Positions 1 through 4,994 of a stretch of DNA of 7,720 nt are shown piece after piece. The notes under the pieces are model-generated. The model saw nothing but the letters and a program-made list of their open reading frames with translations, was not told the DNA's origin and ran no database searches. The position numbers were made by a program, and so were the translations under genes. Each line of letters begins with the position of its first letter. Position 1 is the first letter of the stretch. Origin of the DNA: Deltaproteobacteria bacterium (lineage in GTDB: Bacteria > Desulfobacterota > Desulfobacteria > Desulfobacterales > C00003060); the NCBI GenBank assembly GCA_019309815.1, contig JAFDFO010000221.1, positions 1 through 7,720 on the forward strand, given 5' to 3'.

Positions 1-125
1 CTTTTGCTTTTCACTTGAACCCTTGAATCCTCGAACCCTTGAACCCTCTGAGATCACACCTACTCAATTGGAGATGACACACCTATTTTACCCTAATTAA
101 CTACAACTAATCGGGAGATGATCCC
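1..125 (+). repeat. Dispersed ~300 bp element, copy 1 (cut by window edge)
   Basis: This is the outer third of an element seen again at 4609-4930 (inverted) and 6871-7169 (same orientation). It starts with four octamer units of the type TTGAACCC/TTGAATCC (15-46). It continues with the shared block containing CAATTGGAGATGACACAC and TAACTACAACTAATCGGGAGA, and ends near ATCC at 121-124. The remainder of this copy would lie to the left of base 1. No coding potential is seen in this part. Confidence 0.85.
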
Positions 126-140
126 TTTTTATTAATTCCC

Positions 141-230
141 CACTCCCCATTCCGCACTCCGCACTCCGCACTCCGCACTCCCCACTCCGCATTCCCCACT
201 CCGCATTCCGCATTCCGCACTCCCCACTCC
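141..230. repeat. Heptamer tandem array, CAYTCCS x ~13
   Basis: Twelve full heptamers plus six bases of a thirteenth run in perfect register. Each unit is CACTCCG, CACTCCC, CATTCCG or CATTCCC, so only the third and seventh bases vary. There are no spacers, so it is a microsatellite-like array and not CRISPR. It lies between element copy 1 and the kinase leader. As 7 is not a multiple of 3, translation would cycle through all frames; no gene is proposed here. Confidence 0.9.
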
Positions 231-304
231 TTTTGTCTTTACTACTGATTTTCCCACCGTATTTTCTCCGTGAAAAAATAGTATCTGTGTTCCAATCTAA
301 TAAT

Positions 305-345
305 GATAGGAAAGTAGGGTTTTTGAGTGCTCACCCCTTCCTATC
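305..345 (+). promoter_or_regulatory. Inverted repeat in the kinase leader
   Basis: GATAGGAA (305-312) is perfectly complementary to TTCCTATC (338-345). A second potential stem, CACCC (332-336) with GGGTG (351-355), crosses it, so the two stems are mutually exclusive or could form a pseudoknot. The segment ends just before the AGGAGG at 363-368. It could be an operator or an RNA switch controlling the kinase. That role is inference; only the complementarity is seen. Confidence 0.35.
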
Positions 346-373
346 CGAGAGGGTGCTGTGAAAGGAGGAAACA

Positions 374-2422
374 ATGACACCCCGAAAGCCGTCTGACGGA
401 CAAACTCTCAGGTATAAGTTTGTAATCCTCTTCGGCCTGAGTTCTGTATTGCCTGTGCTTTTGTTCCTCTTTGTGCTCAACCAGTACGGCCTTATCCTGG
501 AGTGGAAGGTATGGGTAATATTGGGGGCAGCCCTGATCGTTGCTGTGTTGGGTTTTTTGTTTTTCCTGCGCGTTGTCAGACAGATGAATGCCCTGGCTCG
601 GGATTTCGCCAGAGTAGAACGAGGGGAAATAACTAGCTTGGGACTACCGGAGGGTGCCGCTGAACTGACTGAAATGGCACGCATCGCTGATGGTTTCAAC
701 AGAACCCTCTCAGAGTTGAAGGCGCACACCAGGGAGCTGGAAGGCCTGGTTAATAAGCTGTCCACATTGAGCGAATTGACCGAGCTGGTTTCCCGCATCC
801 CGGACATAAAGGATGTCCTCCAGCTCGTCCTGCAACGCACCATGGGAGCCGTAAATGCCAAGATCGGGTCTATCATGATTTTGGACGATGAGACCCAAAC
901 GCTGCGCATTGCCGCTGCTGAGGGGCTGGATGACTCCGTGATTGACAATACCACCATGCGCGTTGGGGAAGCCATTGCCGGCAAGGTGGTACAGACTGGG
1001 GAACCGTTGCTCGTGGAAGATGTAGGAAAAGATCCTCGCTTTCAAAAGGCCAACGATCCCAAATATGAAACCTCATCTTTCATCAGTATGCCCCTTCGGG
1101 CCCAGTGGCGGATTTTGGGCGTGCTGAATCTTGCCAAAAGAGGGGATAATAAGGCATTCACCGAGTCGGACATGAGCTTCCTGAATACATTGCTCGGTCA
1201 CATTGGGTTTGCTCTGGAAAATGCAAGACTACTCCAAGATGCAAAACAATCGGCTGTGACGCTGGAGCAGGCACTCAATCAACAGACCCAGCGACTGGAT
1301 CAGGCCCGGCAACAGGTGATCCAAGCCGACAAACTCTCTGCCCTGGGTCAACTCATCGCCGGGGTGGCTCACGAGCTAAACAATCCGTTAACGACCATCA
1401 TAGGGCGAACTGAGATCATGTTGACAGAGACGGAGGAGGAAAAGACTGTCAGCGACTTAGGACAGATATTGAGTCAGGGACAGCGCGCCGCCAAGATCGT
1501 GAAAAACCTTCTGTCGTTCGCACGACAGGCCTCTCCTGAAAAACAGATGTGTAACCTCAACGACATCTTGCGTAGCGTCCTTGATATGCTGGAGTATGAT
1601 TTCCGAGTAAACAACATAGAAGTCAAGGCTGAGCTGGATCCTCAGCTGCCCGAAACCATGGCAGATCCCAGCCAAATACAGCAAGTCTTTGTAAACATCG
1701 TAAACAACGCCCACCAGGCCATGAAGGAACGGGAAGAATCAGGGGTGCTCACGGTTCGCACGGGTCATGATGGTGATCGGCTCAGAATAGAAATCGGCGA
1801 TACAGGCCCGGGTATACCACTCGACCAGCAGAACCACATTTTCGAACCCTTCTATACGACCAAGTCCGACACCAAGGGGACAGGGCTGGGACTGAGCATA
1901 TCTTACGGGATTGTCAAGGCACACGGCGGAAAGATGGAATTCAGGAGCACCACTGGTGAGGAAACCACATTCATCGTAGAGTTGCCTGTAGTTGCCGAAT
2001 CGACTGCCGGTTCGGTTGAAGAAGCTCATGAAGTCGAGCTCAGTAAACTGGATATCCAAAAGGTCCTTGTTGTAGACGATGAGGAGAGCATTACCGACCT
2101 GATCACAGAAATCTTGACCGGAGAAGGCTGTGAAGTGACCGCTGTCACAGCCGGAGAGCTGGCTCTGCAGAAAATACAAGAGGAGGCGTATGACCTCATT
2201 GTGTGCGACCTGCGGATGCCCGGGATGGACGGGCGAGAAGTGTACAACCAGGTTGAACAGATTAAACCCCAACTCACCCGCCGCTTCTTCTTTCTGACAG
2301 GGGATATCAGCGACGAGAGCCTCGCCTTTCTGAAAAGTTCGGATAGACCTTACTTGATGAAGCCCTTTACCAGGGAAGCTTTTATGGAAGCCCTTGAGCG
2401 GGCTCGTTCCGCCGAGCCTTGA
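374..2422 (+). CDS. Membrane-bound hybrid sensor histidine kinase (HAMP-GAF-HisKA-HATPase-REC)
   Basis: This 682-residue two-component kinase should autophosphorylate a histidine and pass the phosphate to its own receiver. Two membrane segments (about 16-38 and 46-65) enclose only a short loop, so sensing is probably cytoplasmic. A HAMP linker (66-120), a GAF domain (about 138-285) and a coiled coil (286-320) follow. The H-box AHELNNPL has phosphoacceptor His333. The ATP domain shows the N-box NIVNNAHQAM (441-450), GDTGPGI (475-481), FEPFYTTK (490-497) and GTGLGLS (502-508). The C-terminal receiver has D568/D569, phosphoacceptor D612 in CDLRMPG, T642 and K663 in LMKP. All catalytic residues are present. 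The start is set by AAAGGAGG ending five bases before the ATG. No Hpt or DNA-binding output domain is attached, so the partner is unknown. The ligand of the GAF domain cannot be read from sequence. Confidence 0.97.
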   Translation: MTPRKPSDGQTLRYKFVILFGLSSVLPVLLFLFVLNQYGLILEWKVWVILGAALIVAVLGFLFFLRVVRQMNALARDFARVERGEITSLGLPEGAAELTEMARIADGFNRTLSELKAHTRELEGLVNKLSTLSELTELVSRIPDIKDVLQLVLQRTMGAVNAKIGSIMILDDETQTLRIAAAEGLDDSVIDNTTMRVGEAIAGKVVQTGEPLLVEDVGKDPRFQKANDPKYETSSFISMPLRAQWRILGVLNLAKRGDNKAFTESDMSFLNTLLGHIGFALENARLLQDAKQSAVTLEQALNQQTQRLDQARQQVIQADKLSALGQLIAGVAHELNNPLTTIIGRTEIMLTETEEEKTVSDLGQILSQGQRAAKIVKNLLSFARQASPEKQMCNLNDILRSVLDMLEYDFRVNNIEVKAELDPQLPETMADPSQIQQVFVNIVNNAHQAMKEREESGVLTVRTGHDGDRLRIEIGDTGPGIPLDQQNHIFEPFYTTKSDTKGTGLGLSISYGIVKAHGGKMEFRSTTGEETTFIVELPVVAESTAGSVEEAHEVELSKLDIQKVLVVDDEESITDLITEILTGEGCEVTAVTAGELALQKIQEEAYDLIVCDLRMPGMDGREVYNQVEQIKPQLTRRFFFLTGDISDESLAFLKSSDRPYLMKPFTREAFMEALERARSAEP

Positions 2423-2440
2423 GCCCACCGCACTGTGCCC

Positions 2441-2512
2441 CTTGGCTTGCCGCGCCGGCTTGTCTCGCCATAGCTTTAGCGACGGCGGAAGCCTTGGCGA
2501 AGGCGGGCCTCT
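2441..2512. repeat. GC-rich hairpin repeat (copy 1 of family)
   Basis: The motif core is CGCCATAGCTTTAGCGACGGCGG, in which CGCC pairs with GGCG and GCT with AGC around a TT loop. It is preceded by CTTGCCGCGCC and followed by GCGAAGGCGGG. Related cores occur at 3790-3898, 4376-4459 and 5788-5884. It begins less than 20 bases after the kinase stop codon. No T-tract follows, so a simple intrinsic terminator is not supported. Confidence 0.75.
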
Positions 2513-2582
2513 TGCCTCGATATTCTTTCTCTCTGCATTACTACTGATTTTGTCTAAGTGTTTTCTACGTAATAAAAGGCGA

Positions 2583-2611
2583 TTGCCCCGGTCCTGTATC
2601 GGTGATATATT
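2583..2611 (+). promoter_or_regulatory. Weak sigma70-like promoter candidate
   Basis: TTGCCC (2583-2588) and TATATT (2606-2611) are separated by exactly 17 bases. It lies just after a segment similar to the kinase leader, about 385 bases before the PilZ start. If used, it would make a long leader or a small RNA. The -35 box matches consensus at only four of six positions, so this may be chance. Confidence 0.22.
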
Positions 2612-2936
2612 TTTTGTATGCAGCAAAGGGACCGTGAGGAACTCAAGAAAATTCTGTGTAGACACCAATCCAATTGACTGCTCGCACGGGTGTCGCTTTC
2701 GAAATTCTTTTGGCCGCTCTTTTTTCTGTTCGTGTCCGGTACGTGTGTTTGTTGCCAGCAAACTGGGGCGGTAGCTTATAGCCCTTTCTTTCAAGCGCTT
2801 CTCCTCATTTGCTCTCCTTCACTTTCTTGTCAGTGCCTCTGCGCTGACGTTTCATCGACGTCCCGTAGTTCACATACCAGCTATTAGCCGTCAGGCATAA
2901 ACTATATTGCCTTATACCTTTGTTTATACTCATGTC

Positions 2937-2965
2937 TTGACACACCCCTCGAATTCTACCATAAT
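2937..2965 (+). promoter_or_regulatory. Near-consensus sigma70 promoter of the PilZ gene
   Basis: A perfect TTGACA (2937-2942) is followed after a 17-base spacer by CATAAT (2960-2965), one mismatch from TATAAT. Transcription would begin near 2972, giving a leader of about 25 bases with GGAGG at 2982-2986 and ATG at 2997. This placement also excludes an in-frame upstream start at 2907, which would lie before the promoter. Confidence 0.75.
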
Positions 2966-2996
2966 CACCCCATTCAAAACCGGAGGGATTCATACG

Positions 2997-3419
2997 ATGG
3001 CGGCTTCCGAAAAAGACATGGCCAGTGGTAGCGTTACTGCTCGTTTGATTGATTTGATCTCCAGGTTGCCTGTGAATGCGCAGGAAGTACTACTGAAGAA
3101 ATTAGAGGAAAAGACCGGGATCTATAAACGGAAGCACCCAAGGAAGCCTTACGTAAGTGAAGTCGATTTCTCCGCCGGGGATCAGGCTTACAAAGAGTTG
3201 ATTCAAGACATTAGCCCTAGCGGGTTATTTATTGAAACCCGTGCACCCCTGGCGGTCGGACAAGAGATCACACTTTTACTATCCTTTCCGGATCAAGAGC
3301 GGCCCATGAAGATTCTTGGCGAAGTTGTCAGGGCCACGGATGAGGGAATTGGCGTAAGGTTCAAGCACCCAAGCCCGATTATCGAGGAAGTACTCGCAAA
3401 CCTCGTAGATCAGATTTAG
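2997..3419 (+). CDS. PilZ-domain protein with N-terminal helical extension
   Basis: This 140-residue cytoplasmic protein is a probable c-di-GMP receptor. The PilZ domain spans roughly 43-138. It has the arginine motif RKHPR (R45 and R49, the RxxxR pattern) and the DISPSG motif (D71, S73, G76, the D/NxSxxG pattern). These are the residues that grip c-di-GMP in known PilZ domains. Residues 10-40 look helical (TARLIDLISRLP, then AQEVLLKKLEEK) and could mediate oligomerisation or partner binding; that is inference. The start is chosen because GGAGG lies ten bases before the ATG and a strong promoter sits just upstream. It stands alone, with its own promoter, between repeat-rich spacers. The target process (motility, polysaccharide, adhesion) cannot be told from the window. 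Confidence 0.92.
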   Translation: MAASEKDMASGSVTARLIDLISRLPVNAQEVLLKKLEEKTGIYKRKHPRKPYVSEVDFSAGDQAYKELIQDISPSGLFIETRAPLAVGQEITLLLSFPDQERPMKILGEVVRATDEGIGVRFKHPSPIIEEVLANLVDQI

Positions 3420-3529
3420 GGCGTCCCCTCTTTACTCCCCCTCTATCAGCTGTCAGCTATCAACTCTTCTAATGTACAACAACGACCTCCGGGAAAAACT
3501 TGTAGTACCTCTCGCCTCTCGCTCCACGC

Positions 3530-4327
3530 CTATAGCATCAACCGAAACATGAAAGCATCCGCCAGTCGATCCCCGTTGGTCCTGCCTGACTCTACGGTTA
3601 ATACATAGGCTGATAGGTAGCCTGCTGCAGGCTTGCCCGCCGTTACTTTGGCGGGCATGCGGCTTTCGCTTAACGCGAAGCGTTTAGCGGAAGACGGGAG
3701 ATGAACTCGTGGTTTCTCTCTGCGGTCTCTGTGAGCTCTGCCTGCCCCGTAAGGAGGAACGACTGTATCGGGGTGAGAGATTTGCTTTTGCTTGCCTCGC
3801 CATAGCTTTATGCGACGGCGGGTCTGCGTCTGCGTGCCGCGCCGTAGCCTTTGGCGAAGGCGGGTCTGCGTGGGCTTGCCGCGCCGTAGCTTTATGCGAA
3901 TCCTGATCTCATGGTTGTGGAGTATGATCGGCTTCATCTTCGAATTCGCCGGCTGCAAACGAATGTGATCCGGCTCGATATAGAACCTCTTTAACGTAAC
4001 CTTTTCATTGTTTATCATAGCTACCACGGTCTCTCCATTTTCCGCAGTCTCTCTCGCCTCGATAATGATATGGTCTCCGTCCCGAATGTTTTCGTCCAGC
4101 ATGGAATACCCCTCAACCCGAAGCGCAAACATCCGGAACCGACCCACCATGTCCCTCGGAATGGAGACGGTCTGCGAATACGACAAGGCCTCAATCGGCT
4201 GACCTGCGGCCACAATCCCAAATACCGGAATCTCAATAGATTCCGCTTCCACTTCAGACCCCATCCACTCCCAATCAATCAGCGTTGATCTCTTCTTTTT
4301 CTCGTACAGTGTCACCAGCTGACTCAT
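3530..4327 (-). CDS. HTH-less LexA/S24-type autopeptidase with repeat-derived C-terminal tail
   Basis: Residues 30-143 match the C-terminal autocleavage domain of LexA/UmuD/phage repressors (S24 family). The Ala41-Gly42 scissile pair is in VAAGQP, the nucleophile Ser75 is in EGYSM and the general-base Lys113 is in TLKRFY. Their spacing is like LexA. Typical LexA features RDGD, TAENGE and DHIRLQPAN are present. The usual ~70-residue winged-helix DNA-binding region is absent; only about 30 unrelated residues precede the domain. The start is supported by AGGAGGG six bases upstream. After Ile143, where LexA would finish with about 12 more residues, the frame runs into three hairpin-repeat units (pattern RIKLRRGKPTQTR) and then unrelated sequence, giving 265 residues. 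So the native end is lost and about 120 residues are junk-like. It may be a UmuD-like or partner regulator, or a decaying gene. The domain call is firm; activity is uncertain. Confidence 0.78.
   Translation of the reverse strand: MSQLVTLYEKKKRSTLIDWEWMGSEVEAESIEIPVFGIVAAGQPIEALSYSQTVSIPRDMVGRFRMFALRVEGYSMLDENIRDGDHIIIEARETAENGETVVAMINNEKVTLKRFYIEPDHIRLQPANSKMKPIILHNHEIRIRIKLRRGKPTQTRLRQRLRRGTQTQTRRRIKLWRGKQKQISHPDTVVPPYGAGRAHRDRREKPRVHLPSSAKRFALSESRMPAKVTAGKPAAGYLSAYVLTVESGRTNGDRLADAFMFRLML
3634..3689. repeat. Two adjacent strong hairpins
   Basis: TGCCCGCC (3634-3641) pairs perfectly with GGCGGGCA (3650-3657). Next to it CGCTTAACGC (3667-3676) pairs with GCGTTTAGCG (3680-3689), with one mismatch around a GAA loop. 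Both lie inside the extended reading frame of the LexA-like gene, in the part with no protein homology. They resemble the other GC-rich hairpin repeats of the window in GC content and GGCGGG motif but differ in core sequence. Confidence 0.65.
3790..3898 (-). repeat. Hairpin repeat, three tandem units inside the LexA-like reading frame
   Basis: Three units of about 40 bases follow each other. On the minus strand each has the form CGCATAAAGCTACGGCGCGGC or CGCCAAAGGCTACGGCGCGGC followed by an AAGCCCACGCAGACC-like linker. They share the core GCCGTAGCTTTAGCGAAGGCGGG with the other hairpin repeats in the window. The junction with LexA homology is sharp, at about 3898/3899. Translated, the units give basic repeats rich in R, K, T and Q. 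Confidence 0.8.
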
Positions 4328-4338
4328 GATGATCCCTC

Positions 4339-4351
4339 CTGATTTTATCAG
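4339..4351 (-). promoter_or_regulatory. Palindrome overlapping the ribosome site of the LexA-like gene
   Basis: CTGAT-AAA-ATCAG reads identically as an inverted repeat on the minus strand, and its 3' end runs into the AGGAGGG ribosome site (4334-4340). It could be a small operator or a hairpin that masks translation. The stem is only five pairs, so the regulatory role is speculative. I found no recognised LexA box (CTGT-N8-ACAG or GAAC-N4-GTTC) near this gene. Confidence 0.25.
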
Positions 4352-4375
4352 ACCCTCTTGCCCGTTGCGCCCCTT

Positions 4376-4459
4376 GGCACGCCGACCTGTCCGCCGACCT
4401 GTCGCGCCGAAGCTTTAGCGTAGGCGGAAGCCTGCCGAAGGGGCGAAGGCGGGTGTGCC
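4376..4459. repeat. GC-rich hairpin repeat upstream of the LexA-like gene
   Basis: An outer stem GGCAC (4376-4380) with GTGCC (4455-4459) encloses the family core CGCCGAAGCTTTAGCGTAGGCGG and the flanking GGGCGAAGGCGGG. CCGCCGACCTGT, present here, recurs in the copy at 5788-5884. It lies in the 5' leader region of the LexA-like gene. A T-tract follows on the plus strand at 4467-4473, but no plus-strand gene leads into it. Confidence 0.7.
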
Positions 4460-4597
4460 TTGAGCCTTTTTTTACATCTTACCATAGGAGTGTGACAGAT
4501 ACGGTCATAGCGAGGGAAAAAGGGTAGACATCTATGAGGAAAAAAATTAACTTAGCCGGATAAATTTGTTGAAAGTTCGGCTTCAATTTGTCAGAAT

Positions 4598-4608
4598 ATC
4601 AAAATATC
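4598..4608. repeat. Direct repeat flanking element copy 2, left side
   Basis: ATCAAAATATC occurs here and again at 4931-4941, exactly abutting the two ends of element copy 2. This pattern is what a target-site duplication would look like. The bases are AT-rich, so chance is possible, but both copies sit precisely at the element boundaries defined by comparison with the other copy. Confidence 0.5.
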
Positions 4609-4930
4609 AGGATTATCTCCCGATCTGTTGTAGTTAATCAGGGCAAAATAAGTGTGTCATCTCCAATTGAGCAGGCGTGATCCCAGAGGGCTCAAGGGGT
4701 CGAGGATCCAAGGATTCAAGTGAAAAGCAAAAAAATGTTCAAGAAAAATACCCAGATTTTGTTAGCAAGAAACTTGGGCTTCGTTGAATAAAGTGAATTG
4801 GGTACACTAAAGAAAGCCATCGCAGAAATCGAAAGAATGTTAACGGCGCTGATAAAATCTTTAGAAAAAACCCTCGGATCCTTGACCCCTTGAATCCTTG
4901 GACCCTCTTCTCCAACTAAATTGGAGAAGA
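4609..4930 (-). mobile_element. Dispersed MITE-like element, copy 2 (full, inverted)
   Basis: This 322-base unit is the inverted counterpart of 6871-7169. Read on the plus strand it has an outer block (TCCCGATCTGTTGTAG, GTGTGTCATCTCCAATTGAG), an octamer array, a decayed four-helix-bundle fragment, a second octamer array in inverted orientation and a terminal 10-bp perfect hairpin (4906-4915 with 4921-4930). Octamer arms facing each other make subterminal inverted repeats. It encodes no transposase, so any movement would need help in trans. The 11-base direct repeat at its borders supports insertion. The label MITE-like is inference from structure. Confidence 0.6.
4735..4893 (+). pseudogene. 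Relic of a four-helix-bundle (23S rRNA IVS/S23-type) protein gene
   Basis: Translation from 4735 reads ILLARNLGFVE, then a stop (TAA at 4789-4791), then SELGTLKKAIAEIERMLTAL and IKSLEK. This resembles the C-terminal third of the small four-helix-bundle proteins encoded in 23S rRNA intervening sequences and elsewhere: a LG-[FL]-[IV] turn, an acidic helix start, then a closing helix with ERML.ALI.SL. The N-terminal two thirds are absent and the frame is broken. The sister copy at 6919-7040 carries the same relic with different damage (a two-base deletion). The family call is from memory of its pattern, so moderate confidence. Confidence 0.55.
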
Positions 4931-4941
4931 ATCAAAATATC
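4931..4941. repeat. Direct repeat flanking element copy 2, right side
   Basis: Second copy of ATCAAAATATC, starting one base after the terminal hairpin of element copy 2. See the partner at 4598-4608. Confidence 0.5.
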
Positions 4942-4994
4942 GTGAACATCCCCTATTTCCCGAGAATCTCCTAAACCAAGAGGAGGTGCTACCT

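Larger units (their letters stand above)
2423..2936. other. Non-coding stretch between kinase and PilZ gene
   Basis: I see no convincing gene here. The first ~90 bases carry a hairpin repeat described separately. A segment at 2538-2580 resembles 239-281 in the kinase leader (31 of 43 bases identical without gaps, including 14 in a row). A possible promoter lies at 2583-2611. From about 2620 to 2930 nothing structured or coding stands out. Open frames crossing it lack ribosome sites and family-like composition. Confidence 0.6.

Noticed and set aside
141..230. CRISPR array
   Set aside because: Units are 7 bases with no spacers.
331..984. Minus-strand open frame of 217 codons over the start of the kinase gene
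   Set aside because: Ser/Arg-rich composition typical of an antisense shadow; no ribosome site; overlaps the firmly supported kinase N-terminus.
2618..2677. Possible 19-residue peptide (MQQRDREELKKILCRHQSN) just after the weak promoter at 2583-2611
   Set aside because: No ribosome site and too short to judge.
2394..2774. Plus-strand open frame of 126 codons after the kinase
   Set aside because: It starts inside the kinase gene, runs through a hairpin repeat, has no ribosome site and has a composition unlike a protein.
1739..2794. Long minus-strand open frame of 351 codons
   Set aside because: It lies antisense to the kinase ATPase and receiver domains, whose catalytic motifs are complete on the plus strand. 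It has no ribosome site and shows no domain-like pattern.
2907..2996. N-terminal extension of the first PilZ protein
   Set aside because: The promoter TTGACA-N17-CATAAT lies within this stretch and the GGAGG ribosome site fits ATG 2997.
3530..3780. Search for a relocated native LexA C-terminus beyond the repeats
   Set aside because: No GKVVGV/GVIRK-like ending is readable in the minus-strand frames between the repeats and the stop codon.
4376..4473. Hairpin plus T-tract at 4467-4473 as an intrinsic terminator
   Set aside because: No plus-strand gene leads into it, the T-tract is separated from the stem, and the hairpin belongs to a repeat family seen elsewhere without T-tracts.
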